A stretch of DNA of 12,740 nucleotides, taken from assembly GCA_002422945.1 (NCBI GenBank), contig DITW01000037.1:1-12740 (forward strand), in the 5' to 3' direction. Below the pieces are notes generated by a model. That model was given only the letters and a program-made list of their open reading frames with translations. It ran no database searches and had not been told where the DNA came from. The translations under genes and the position numbers were made by a program. This document shows positions 1 to 6,511 of this stretch, in pieces. The number at the start of each line of letters is the position of its first letter. Within the stretch, counting starts at the first letter, position 1. This DNA comes from Sphingomonadales bacterium UBA6174 (lineage in GTDB: Bacteria; Pseudomonadota; Alphaproteobacteria; Sphingomonadales; Sphingomonadaceae).

Positions 1-802
1 CGCCGATCCACAGCATGTGCCCCGAAGTGGCGTAGTAGCCGCCGGTGATCGAGTCCCGCCGGGTCAGCGCCTCCTCATAGCCAAGCAGCAGGGCTTCATG
101 GCTGGTGTAGAACTTGGTCTCACGCAAGGAGGGCGTATTCTCCGACGTGAGCCCGAGGGCGCGCATGAAATCGATGGCATCATCGATCTTCTTGGCCACT
201 TCCTCGAAGCGCGGATAGGCGTTGGAGTCCTTCATGAAGCCCATGGTCCATTCGTGGACGCGGGTCAGGTCGGCATAGCCGCCGGAGGCGAAGGCCCGGA
301 GCAGGTTGAGCGTCGCCGCAGACTGGCGGTAGGCAAGCAGCAGCCGCTCGGGATCGGGCACGCGCGAGGCGCCGTTGAAGGCAATGTCGTTGACGATGTC
401 GCCGCGATAGGACGGCAGTTCCACGCCGTCGATGATCTCGGTGTCAGCAGACCGCGGCTTGGCGAACTGGCCGGCCATGCGCCCGACCTTCACCACCGGC
501 AATTTCGACGCATAGGTCAGCACCACCGCCATCTGCAACAGCACGCGGAACGTGTCGCGGATCGTATTGGGATGGAAATCGGCAAAGCTTTCGGCGCAAT
601 CGCCGCCTTGCAAAAGGAACGCCTTACCCGCCGAGACCTGCGCCAGCTCGGTCTTCAAATCACGGGCTTCGCCCGCAAAAACGAGCGGCGGATAGTTCGA
701 CAGAGTCGCTTCCGCCGCCGACAAAGCGGCCTGATCGGGGTAGGTCGGGAGCTGGCGCGCTTCAAACGCCTTCCAGCTTTCTGTGGTCCAGTTTTTAGTC
801 AT
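1..802 (-). CDS. Class II 3-deoxy-7-phosphoheptulonate (DAHP) synthase, N-terminal part, cut by the window edge
   Basis: The enzyme condenses phosphoenolpyruvate and erythrose 4-phosphate, the first step of the shikimate/aromatic amino acid pathway, in the cytoplasm. About 267 codons are visible and the gene runs off the left edge; the family is usually about 450-460 residues, so the C-terminal part is missing from view. The protein starts MTKNWTTESWKAFEARQLP. Class II hallmarks appear in order: LLQGGDCAESF (metal-binding Cys), KLPVVKVGRMAGQFAKPRS, SYRGDIVND, then FYTSHEALLLGYEEALTR and YYATSGHMLWIG. These differ from the AroG/F/H class I type. The start ATG at 802-800 is well fixed, because an in-frame TAA lies five codons upstream (817-815). 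No Shine-Dalgarno sequence is visible, and a GC-rich hairpin (809-828) sits 6 nt before the start. Family call is very secure; no symbol is given because class II naming varies. Confidence 0.95.
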   Translation of the reverse strand, partial: MTKNWTTESWKAFEARQLPTYPDQAALSAAEATLSNYPPLVFAGEARDLKTELAQVSAGKAFLLQGGDCAESFADFHPNTIRDTFRVLLQMAVVLTYASKLPVVKVGRMAGQFAKPRSADTEIIDGVELPSYRGDIVNDIAFNGASRVPDPERLLLAYRQSAATLNLLRAFASGGYADLTRVHEWTMGFMKDSNAYPRFEEVAKKIDDAIDFMRALGLTSENTPSLRETKFYTSHEALLLGYEEALTRRDSITGGYYATSGHMLWIG

Positions 803-808
803 AATGGC

Positions 809-828
809 GCGGCTTTACGTGAAGCCGC
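809..828 (-). promoter_or_regulatory. Hairpin directly upstream of the DAHP synthase start codon
   Basis: A perfect 7-bp stem (GCGGCTT / AAGCCGC) with a 6-nt loop ends 6 nt before the start ATG of the minus-strand DAHP synthase gene. It occupies the place where a Shine-Dalgarno would lie, and none is visible there. The structure is seen in the sequence; a role in limiting translation initiation is inference. Confidence 0.35.
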
Positions 829-857
829 CGCCAAGGGCAAGAAATAGAGTTTTTGAT

Positions 858-959
858 TTAGTCCCTCAAACGCCGGGCGGTGGCATCCGCCGCCTTGGCT
901 TCCTCGCAATAAGCTCGGGCGGCCGTTCGGCCTTGCGGCGGCGATGCCGCCGTTGGTGG
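858..959 (+). repeat. Dispersed three-hairpin repeat, copy A
   Basis: This 102-bp intergenic element lies between the DAHP synthase start and the cysS stop. It runs from TTAGTCCCTC to GTTGGTGG and matches two other copies (11823-11924 and, inverted, 11954-12053). It contains three hairpins in a row. Hairpin 1 (879-894) is GGTGGC-ATCC-GCCGCC, hairpin 2 (921-932) is GGCC-GTTC-GGCC, and hairpin 3 (936-952) is CGGCGGC-GAT-GCCGCCG. Exactly 3 nt (TTG) separate hairpins 2 and 3. Similarity may continue loosely to about 985. Reading frames through it are Arg/Ala-rich with no recognisable domain, so I treat them as spurious. Confidence 0.8.
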
Positions 960-995
960 CAATTGTCAGGGGGAAGAGGGACCGTGAAGCCCGCC

Positions 996-2498
996 TCAAC
1001 CCAGATGAAGCGCCCAGTCCCAACCGAGCGGATCGCCGTCCATCACTTCCACACCCTTGGCAGCGAGCGCATCGCGCAGCCGGTCGGATTCCGCATAATC
1101 CTTATCTGCCCGCGCCTGTTTGCGCTGGTCGAGGATCGCGTTGACCTCGTCTTCCGTGATCTGTGCATCTGCCGGGCGAACACGGAGGTCCACACGGTTG
1201 ATCGTCATCAGGTTGAGGCCGAGCACCAGATCCATCGAGGCGATGGCGCGCAACCGATCATCGGCACTGATCTTCTTCATGCCCAGCACTTCCTCCACCA
1301 AAGGCAGGGCGCGGGGCAGCATCAGATCATCGGCAATTGCCGCATCGAAGCGGGTGAGGGCGTCAATGGCGGTGGCAGGCAGGTCCGCTTCCAGCGTGGC
1401 CCGGTCATGGGCTTGCCAGATCGTGCCCTCCGCCCGGTCGCGCAATGCGGATACGCCCATCACCAGACGTTTCAGCCGGGTCAGCGCGGCCATAACATTG
1501 TCGCCCGAAAATTCGAGTTCCGAACGATAATGCGCCGAAATGCAGAACAGGCGATAGGCGAGCGGATGGATACCCCGGTCGATTACCGATTGCAGGGTCG
1601 AAAAACCGCCCTTGGATTTCGACATCTTGCCATCGCGATCGACGAGGAAATTATTGTGCATCCAATAATTCGCGCCGGTCTTGGTCGATCCGGTGAAGGC
1701 CTGATTCTGCGCGATTTCATTGCAATGATGGATTTCGCGATGGTCGATGCCGCCGGTATGAATGTCGAACTGTTCGCCCAGATATTTCATGCTCATCACC
1801 GAGCATTCGAGATGCCAGCCCGGCGCGCCCTTGCCCCAGGGGCTGTCCCATTCCATCTGGCGCTGTTCGTCCTTGGGTGAGGCCCGCCAGATCGCGAAAT
1901 CCTGCGGGTGGCGCTTGCCATCGACGGGATCGATCCGGCTTTCGACCGGGGTCGCATCATGGGTCGCCGCGCCCGCGAGCTTGCCATATTCCGGCAAGGT
2001 CGAGACGTCGAAATACAGTCCGGAATCAAGCGTGTAGCAATGTTCGGGCGCGATTTTTTCGGCATAATGGATCATGTCATCGACATGTTCAGTCGCGACC
2101 GACCAGCGCGACGGGTCCTTGATATTCAGCCGGTGAATGTCCTGCTTGAATGCATCGGTGTAAAAAGCGGCAATGTCCCAGATCGATTTGCCGGTCTTTT
2201 TCGCCGCCGCTTCCATCTTGTCGTCGCCGCTATCGGCATCGGAGGTGAGGTGGCCGACATCGGTGATGTTGATCACATGAGTGACGTTATAGCCTTTATA
2301 TTCCATCACCCGGCGCAGCGTATCGGTAAAGACATAGGCGCGCAGATTGCCGAGATGGGCAAAGGAATAGACCGTCGGCCCGCAGCTATACATCCGCACC
2401 ATCGCCGGATCGATCGGCGTAAAAGGCGCGGCTTCGCGGGTGAAGCTGTTGAAGAGGACGAGCGGTGCGCCCATGGGGGAAGAAGGCTGTGCAGACAT
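996..2498 (-). CDS. cysS: Cysteinyl-tRNA synthetase
   Basis: Class I aminoacyl-tRNA synthetase that charges tRNA-Cys with cysteine in the cytoplasm. The protein is 500 residues, a little longer than the common 460-residue form. Signatures: SCGPTVY with zinc/cysteine-site Cys39, the HIGH-type motif HLGN at 48-51, a second zinc Cys in HLECSVM (Cys232), HHCNEIAQ with the further His/Glu ligands, and the KMSKS loop at 291-295. The C-terminal part ends with ILDQRKQARADKDYAESDR and a region typical of the anticodon-binding end. I chose ATG 2498, preceded by a TAAGG-like Shine-Dalgarno with about 8 nt spacing. An in-frame TTG at 2534 would add 12 residues but has no better signal. The Nudix gene ends 61 bp upstream on the same strand, so co-transcription is likely. 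Confidence 0.97.
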   Translation of the reverse strand: MSAQPSSPMGAPLVLFNSFTREAAPFTPIDPAMVRMYSCGPTVYSFAHLGNLRAYVFTDTLRRVMEYKGYNVTHVINITDVGHLTSDADSGDDKMEAAAKKTGKSIWDIAAFYTDAFKQDIHRLNIKDPSRWSVATEHVDDMIHYAEKIAPEHCYTLDSGLYFDVSTLPEYGKLAGAATHDATPVESRIDPVDGKRHPQDFAIWRASPKDEQRQMEWDSPWGKGAPGWHLECSVMSMKYLGEQFDIHTGGIDHREIHHCNEIAQNQAFTGSTKTGANYWMHNNFLVDRDGKMSKSKGGFSTLQSVIDRGIHPLAYRLFCISAHYRSELEFSGDNVMAALTRLKRLVMGVSALRDRAEGTIWQAHDRATLEADLPATAIDALTRFDAAIADDLMLPRALPLVEEVLGMKKISADDRLRAIASMDLVLGLNLMTINRVDLRVRPADAQITEDEVNAILDQRKQARADKDYAESDRLRDALAAKGVEVMDGDPLGWDWALHLG

Positions 2499-2559
2499 AG
2501 ATGTGGCCTTATCCAAGGGAAGTCGCTTCGCCAAGCCATTATGGCGCTGAAGGAGTGCG

Positions 2560-3327
2560 TTAAAAGCGCGCGATGTTGTTCAGGAAGCGCCATGTCCGGG
2601 GATAGCCGCGATCCTCCGGAATGCGGAGCACCGGTTCACCGTCGATTTCATCCGATTGTGGCTGGATCAGCTCTACCGGATAGGCCTCTACATGCGCGAC
2701 CAATTCGTCAAAATTGCCCGCCTGAGCAATTTTTTCGAGGTTGCACAGGGTCGGAAAGACGATCCGTGCGACGCCCTCTTCGGCGTCCTGCAATGCCTGT
2801 TCGGCAGAGGTCCAGACGAGATGCACGGTTTCCGAGCCATCGACCGTGGCGTTCATCGGCAGATGATTGGCCTTGGCGGCATAGAAATGGGTGTCGAACG
2901 CGCGCGGCGCGACCGAGGGTGGCGGGCACCAGCGGGCAAATAATACCAATGCTTCGAGGTCTGGGGTCAGGCCATGTTCGGCAAGCAATTCGGAAAAGAC
3001 CCGGCCATTGGCGAGGTCGGCCCGCATCGCGTTTAGCATCTCATGATCGGGCAGGGGATCAAGCGCGACCGCCAAGCCGACCTCTTCGATTGTTTCGCGA
3101 ATGGCGGCAATCCGGTGCGGCGTATCATAAGGCATATCATCGCCAAGGCTTGAGGCGATGATCTTGTCATCCTCATCAACCCGGCCACCCGGAAAAACCC
3201 GTGCGCCCGCGGCAAAGGCCATGGTTGCAGCCCGTTCGATCATCATGATGTCGGGAGGGGATGCATCCTGATCGCGCATCAGGATCAGGGTCGCGGCAGG
3301 GATGGCATTGGGAAAGGGTAAATTCAT
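2560..3327 (-). CDS. Nudix hydrolase of the NUDT19-like type (interrupted Nudix box)
   Basis: Predicted 255-residue cytoplasmic hydrolase that cleaves a nucleoside-diphosphate-linked substrate. Animal NUDT19 (RP2p) acts on CoA and its derivatives, so CoA diphosphatase activity is possible but unproven here. After an N-terminal strand (PAATLILMRD) come FPGGRVD at residues 45-51 and AAIRETIEEVGL at 74-85. Together these form a Nudix box in which GGRVDEDD and RETIEEVG are separated by roughly 20 more residues than in the canonical 23-residue box, as in NUDT19-like proteins. RETIEEVG supplies the metal-binding glutamates. A later conserved-looking segment is ARWCPPPSVAPRAFDTHFY. The start at 3327 has no Shine-Dalgarno, but a TATAGT box lies 6 nt upstream of the ATG. 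It is probably co-transcribed with cysS downstream. Confidence 0.85.
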   Translation of the reverse strand: MNLPFPNAIPAATLILMRDQDASPPDIMMIERAATMAFAAGARVFPGGRVDEDDKIIASSLGDDMPYDTPHRIAAIRETIEEVGLAVALDPLPDHEMLNAMRADLANGRVFSELLAEHGLTPDLEALVLFARWCPPPSVAPRAFDTHFYAAKANHLPMNATVDGSETVHLVWTSAEQALQDAEEGVARIVFPTLCNLEKIAQAGNFDELVAHVEAYPVELIQPQSDEIDGEPVLRIPEDRGYPRTWRFLNNIARF

Positions 3328-3339
3328 GTATCAACTATA
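3327..3339 (-). promoter_or_regulatory. Candidate -10 box giving a leaderless Nudix mRNA
   Basis: On the minus strand TATAGT (3339-3334) is followed by six bases and then the ATG at 3327-3325. This spacing would put the transcription start on or next to the A of the ATG. No Shine-Dalgarno is visible. No good -35 element is seen 16-18 bp upstream, so the call rests on the -10 box and its position only. Confidence 0.35.
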
Positions 3340-3409
3340 CCATAAAGGTCGAATTAATACCTCTCTAAACCTGCATGCCATCCCTGGTCTTTAGTGCTGT
3401 ATTTTTGGA

Positions 3410-3423
3410 TGATCCGAAGATCA
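3410..3423 (-). other. UUCG-tetraloop hairpin over the gapR stop codon
   Basis: The minus strand reads TGATC-TTCG-GATCA, a 5-bp stem closed by a UUCG loop, and the TGA stop codon of gapR forms the first bases of the stem. There is no T-tract after it, so it is not a canonical intrinsic terminator. It may protect the 3' end or help termination. Confidence 0.35.
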
Positions 3424-3660
3424 GGCCATGCCGAGCGCGGCCTTATAGGTTTCGAGAATGGCTTCGGCCTCGTCGCGTGCGTTCTTTTCCATCTTCCGCA
3501 GGCGGACAATGGCGCGCATCGCCTTGGCGTCAAAGCCATTGGACTTGGCTTCGTTGTAGACGTCCTTGATGTCGTCCGAAATGCCGCGCTTTTCTTCTTC
3601 GAGACGTTCGATCCGTTCGATAAACAGGCGTAGCTGATCGGCGGCGATGATGTCGCTCAT
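3421..3660 (-). CDS. gapR: GapR-family (DUF2312) nucleoid-associated DNA-binding protein
   Basis: A small (79-residue) basic coiled-coil protein. The Caulobacter member GapR binds overtwisted AT-rich DNA ahead of replication and transcription machinery and helps topoisomerases; that role is known for the family and inferred here. The sequence starts MSDIIAADQLRLFIERIERL and then has EEEKRGISDDIKDVYNEAKS, GFDAKAMRAIVRLRKM and a C-terminal helix ending ETYKAALGMA. This is the full length expected for the domain. I chose the ATG at 3660-3658 because GGAG lies 7 nt upstream and homologues begin this way; the open frame continues upstream to 3741 without family similarity. It is divergent from pyruvate kinase. 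Confidence 0.92.
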   Translation of the reverse strand: MSDIIAADQLRLFIERIERLEEEKRGISDDIKDVYNEAKSNGFDAKAMRAIVRLRKMEKNARDEAEAILETYKAALGMA

Positions 3661-3903
3661 CTGTGACTCCATGGCATTGAAAATTGGTGCTCGATGATCG
3701 AGCGGAAGGAGGCGTTTATGCCAGCGGGGGCGGATGCTCAATGCTTTTTCGCGGTCATTCTGCCGGTTATTGATTTTTCATGTCCAAACTGGCGGGTGCA
3801 CTCGTCAAGCCGCCGTCTTGCTGTTATGAATTTCGCGACAGGCATTGTGCCGGATTATCGGCGCTCTCCTCCCCCCGCCTGTCATGTCCGCAAAGGAGTT
3901 TTT

Positions 3904-5352
3904 GTGAAGCAGCCGACCCAAACCCGCAGGCGTAAAGTCCGGGTTCTTGCGACGCTTGGCCCAAGCAGCAATAGCCGTGAGATGATTTCCCGGTTGATGG
4001 ATGCCGGGGCCGATGCATTCCGTATCAACATGAGCCATGGCAAGCAGGAAGACCACGCCAAGGTCATCGCCCTTATTCGCGATATCGAACGCGAGACCGG
4101 TCGTTTGGCGACGATTCTCGTCGATTTGCAGGGGCCAAAGCTGCGTGTTGGCACGCTGGCCGATGGGCCGATCATGCTGGTTAAGGGCGCGGCCTTTGTC
4201 CTCGATCGTGATCCGACCCCGGGCGATGTGACGCGCATGACCTTGCCGCATCCCGAAATTTTCGCGGCGCTGCGCCCCGATGCGCGGTTGTTGCTGGATG
4301 ATGGCAAGCTGGTGTTGCGGGTGACGGCGGTGACGCCAGACCGGATCGATACGGTCGTCGAGGTTGGCGGGCAATTGTCCAACAACAAGGGGCTGAATGT
4401 CCCTGATGTCGTCGTGCCGGTGCCGGCGTTGACGGCCAAGGACCGCAGCGATCTGACCTTTGCCCTTGGGCTGGGGATTGATTGGGTCGCGCTCAGCTTT
4501 GTGCAGCGGCCAGAAGATGTGGCCGAGGCGCGGCAATTGATCGGCGGCAAGGCGGCGCTCTTGGCCAAGATCGAAAAGCCGCAGGCGATGGAGCGGCTGG
4601 AAGAAATTATCGAGATCGTCGATGGCGTGATGGTCGCGCGCGGCGATCTGGGCGTGGAACTACCCCCGGAATCCGTGCCACAGGCGCAAAAGCGGATTGT
4701 CGAAACATCGCGCCGCATGGGTCGGCCGGTGGTGGTCGCGACCCAGATGCTCGAATCGATGATCAAGGCGCCGACCCCGACACGGGCAGAAGTCTCCGAC
4801 GTCGCGACCGCGATTTACGATGGCGCGGATGCGGTGATGTTGTCGGCGGAGTCGGCAGCGGGCGATTGGCCGGTCGAAGCGGTGGCAATGATGGACCGTA
4901 TCGCGACAGCGGTCGAATCCGACCCGGGCTATGCCTCGCGTCTCCATTTCACTGAAACCCGCCCTGATCCGACCACCGCCGATGCGATGTCGGAAGCGGC
5001 GGCGCATATCGCCAGTGTCATTTCGGCTTCGGCGATTGTCTGCTTCACTGCGTCCGGCTCCACCGCGCGGCGCGTGTCGCGCGAACGGCCTTCGGTGCCG
5101 GTGCTGATCATCACGCCCAAGGTGACGACGGCGCGGCAGCTTGGCCTGTTATGGGGCGCGCATGCGGTCAACACCCGCGATGTCGATAGTTTCGAGGAAA
5201 TGGTCGAAAAGGCCAAGCGCACGGCGCTGCGCCATGGCGTGGCCGGTGCAGGCGATCATATCGTCATTATGGCGGGCGTGCCGTTCGGGACGCCGGGGTC
5301 CACCAATGTGGTCCATGCCGTGCAACTGACGGGTAAAGAACTGGAAGGCTGA
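3904..5352 (+). CDS. pyk: Pyruvate kinase
   Basis: Transfers phosphate from phosphoenolpyruvate to ADP, giving pyruvate and ATP, the last glycolytic step. The protein is 482 residues, normal for the family. Visible motifs are KVRVLATLGPSS near the N-terminus, FRINMSHG (39-46, substrate/ATP contacts), VDLQGPKLRVG (73-83), the signature LLAKIEKPQAME with active-site Lys222, VARGDLGVELP (244-254, metal binding) and VATQMLESMIKAPTPTRAEVSDVA (278 onward). The C-terminal regulatory-type domain follows (ISASAIVCFTASGSTARRVS). DLQGPK replaces the DTKGPE of E. coli and Bacillus enzymes. The start is GTG 3904, with AAAGGAG at 3892-3898 just 5 nt upstream. Upstream open frame to 3694 has no family similarity and is not included. 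Allosteric effectors cannot be read from the sequence. Confidence 0.97.
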   Translation: MKQPTQTRRRKVRVLATLGPSSNSREMISRLMDAGADAFRINMSHGKQEDHAKVIALIRDIERETGRLATILVDLQGPKLRVGTLADGPIMLVKGAAFVLDRDPTPGDVTRMTLPHPEIFAALRPDARLLLDDGKLVLRVTAVTPDRIDTVVEVGGQLSNNKGLNVPDVVVPVPALTAKDRSDLTFALGLGIDWVALSFVQRPEDVAEARQLIGGKAALLAKIEKPQAMERLEEIIEIVDGVMVARGDLGVELPPESVPQAQKRIVETSRRMGRPVVVATQMLESMIKAPTPTRAEVSDVATAIYDGADAVMLSAESAAGDWPVEAVAMMDRIATAVESDPGYASRLHFTETRPDPTTADAMSEAAAHIASVISASAIVCFTASGSTARRVSRERPSVPVLIITPKVTTARQLGLLWGAHAVNTRDVDSFEEMVEKAKRTALRHGVAGAGDHIVIMAGVPFGTPGSTNVVHAVQLTGKELEG

Positions 5353-5359
5353 TTCTGAT

Positions 5360-5391
5360 GCCCGCTGCTGTCGGTTCCGGCGGCGGCGGGC
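5360..5391 (+). terminator. GC-rich hairpin after pyk, possible transcription end
   Basis: GCCCGCTGCTG (5360-5370) pairs with CGGCGGCGGGC (5381-5391) over 11 bp, including two G-U pairs, with a 10-nt loop. It starts 7 bp after the pyk stop codon. No T-tract follows, so it is not a classical intrinsic terminator. Confidence 0.4.
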
Positions 5392-5443
5392 AATAGATGG
5401 CGGGATAGATGCGCGATGCGATACCCGATCCGCGCCACACGCG

Positions 5444-5474
5444 AAAACCCCGCGCCAGACGGGCTGGAACGGGG
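5444..5474 (-). terminator. Intrinsic terminator downstream of rpmJ
   Basis: On the minus strand CCCCG (5474-5470) pairs with CGGGG (5452-5448), and inside it CCAG/CTGG pair around a 5-nt loop. TTTT (5447-5444) follows directly. It lies about 50 bp past the rpmJ stop and faces the end of pyk, so it could act in both directions, though the T-run is weaker on the plus strand. Confidence 0.55.
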
Positions 5475-5525
5475 ATTTCAAGCAATCATGCTTCGCAAAT
5501 TGGCGACCGTTAAGCCGCCGACAAA

Positions 5526-5651
5526 TTAGCCCTGACGAGCCTTGAAGCGACGATTGGTCTTGTTGATGACATAGGTGCGGCCACGACGACGGATAACACG
5601 GTTATCGCGATGACGCCCCTTGAGCGATTTGAGCGAGTTACGGATCTTCAT
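5526..5651 (-). CDS. rpmJ: 50S ribosomal protein L36 (bL36), zinc-free form
   Basis: A 41-residue, very basic ribosomal protein of the large subunit: it begins MKIRNSLKSLKGRHRDNR, has the core VIRRRGRTYVINK, and ends RRFKARQG. It aligns end to end with bL36, but the usual zinc-ribbon Cys/His ligands are absent, so this is the C-minus type (as in E. coli YkgO) commonly seen as the only L36 of many alphaproteobacteria. The ATG at 5651 and the TAA at 5528-5526 give the expected length. No strong Shine-Dalgarno is seen. A TTGACT -35 candidate lies upstream (5728-5723) and an intrinsic terminator downstream. It is divergent from the phosphoesterase gene. Confidence 0.95.
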   Translation of the reverse strand: MKIRNSLKSLKGRHRDNRVIRRRGRTYVINKTNRRFKARQG

Positions 5652-5699
5652 GGGGCTAACGCTGCCTTGTCTGAAAACGGTTGTTGAATAAGAGCGGTC

Positions 5700-5728
5700 C
5701 ACCTATTCGGCAGAGGGGAGTTAGTCAA
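5700..5728 (-). promoter_or_regulatory. Candidate promoter of rpmJ
   Basis: The minus strand has TTGACT (5728-5723) as a -35 box, a 17-bp spacer and TAGGTG (5705-5700) at the -10 position. It lies about 50 bp upstream of the rpmJ ATG. The -35 and following C-rich spacer resemble the CTTGACT element upstream of rplM in this window. The -10 match is weak. Confidence 0.4.
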
Positions 5729-5731
5729 GCG

Positions 5732-6511
5732 GTGTCAGCGGTGAAAACCATGTTGAAGGCGCTTTTCGGTGCGGAAAATGTCCCCGGAAAGCCCAAAGTC
5801 CCTGATGCTTCGCGAATCTATGCGATTGGCGATGTCCATGGCCGCCTTGATCTGTTGCATGATCTTATCCGGCGAATCACTGCCGATCATGAACAACGCG
5901 GCGGGGTGGCAAGCTGCGAGATCATCCTGCTGGGCGATTTGATCGATCGCGGCCCCGATTCGGCCGGGGTGGTCGATCTTGCCTGTAACTGGAACCATCC
6001 GGCGATCCATCTGACCACGATGAAGGGCAATCACGAGGCGACCTTGCTTTCGGTGCTGGATGGCGAGACGAATTGGCTGCTTTCATGGCTCAGCTTTGGC
6101 GGGCAGCAATGTCTTGAAAGCTATGGCGTATCGTCATCGGTGTTGATGTCGGGTGAATTGGGCAAGATTGTCGCCGCCGCTCGCCGCGCCGTGCCGCCCG
6201 CCCATCAGGCGTTTCTGGCAGGCCTCCCGCTGATGCTCCATCGCGGGGATTATTGCTTTGTCCATGCCGGGGTGAAGCCGGGGGTGGCGCTTGAAGCACA
6301 GGTCGAATCGGACCTGATCTGGATTCGCGATGAATTTCTTGATTCGTCCATCGATCATGGGGCGGTCATCGTCCATGGCCATACGATCCGGCCAGAGGTG
6401 CAAGTGCGCCCCAATCGCATCGGTCTTGATACCGGGGCCTATCGCACCGGCATCTTGTCGGCGGTTGGCCTAGAGGGCGGCGATTATTGGCTGTTGTCGA
6501 CGGGGGTGTAA
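5732..6511 (+). CDS. PPP-type metallophosphoesterase (serine/threonine protein phosphatase-like)
   Basis: Predicted two-metal phosphoesterase of 259 residues. The calcineurin-like motifs are in order: GDVHGR (33-38), GDLIDRGPDS (68-77), KGNHE (98-102), then FVHAGVKPG and VHGHT. This set matches the small bacterial PPP phosphatases related to lambda phosphatase and PrpA/PrpE or ApaH-like enzymes. The natural substrate (phosphoprotein or dinucleotide polyphosphate) cannot be told. Start choice: GGGGAG (5715-5720) is 11 nt before GTG 5732. ATG 5750 (MLKALFG) is a good alternative because relatives often begin near there, and a TTG at 5681 is less likely. Its 3' end overlaps the convergent siroheme gene by 28 bp. 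Confidence 0.88.
   Translation: MSAVKTMLKALFGAENVPGKPKVPDASRIYAIGDVHGRLDLLHDLIRRITADHEQRGGVASCEIILLGDLIDRGPDSAGVVDLACNWNHPAIHLTTMKGNHEATLLSVLDGETNWLLSWLSFGGQQCLESYGVSSSVLMSGELGKIVAAARRAVPPAHQAFLAGLPLMLHRGDYCFVHAGVKPGVALEAQVESDLIWIRDEFLDSSIDHGAVIVHGHTIRPEVQVRPNRIGLDTGAYRTGILSAVGLEGGDYWLLSTGV

Noticed and set aside
17..847. A 276-residue plus-strand open frame opposite the DAHP synthase gene
   Set aside because: It is the antisense shadow of a gene with clear class II DAHP synthase motifs; its own composition (His/Arg/Gly-rich) shows no family.
783..3161. Long plus-strand open frames opposite cysS and the Nudix gene (783-1880 and 1908-3161)
   Set aside because: Both lie antisense to strongly supported genes and show low-complexity, motif-free translations typical of high-GC shadows.
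3689..3703. Palindrome GCTCGA-TGA-TCGAGC in the gapR leader
   Set aside because: A 6-bp perfect dyad this short is common by chance in GC-rich sequence and it has no second copy or clear promoter relation, so I did not call an operator.
3805..4766. Minus-strand open frames of 243 and 294 residues opposite pyruvate kinase
   Set aside because: They mirror the pyk coding frame and contain no recognisable motif.
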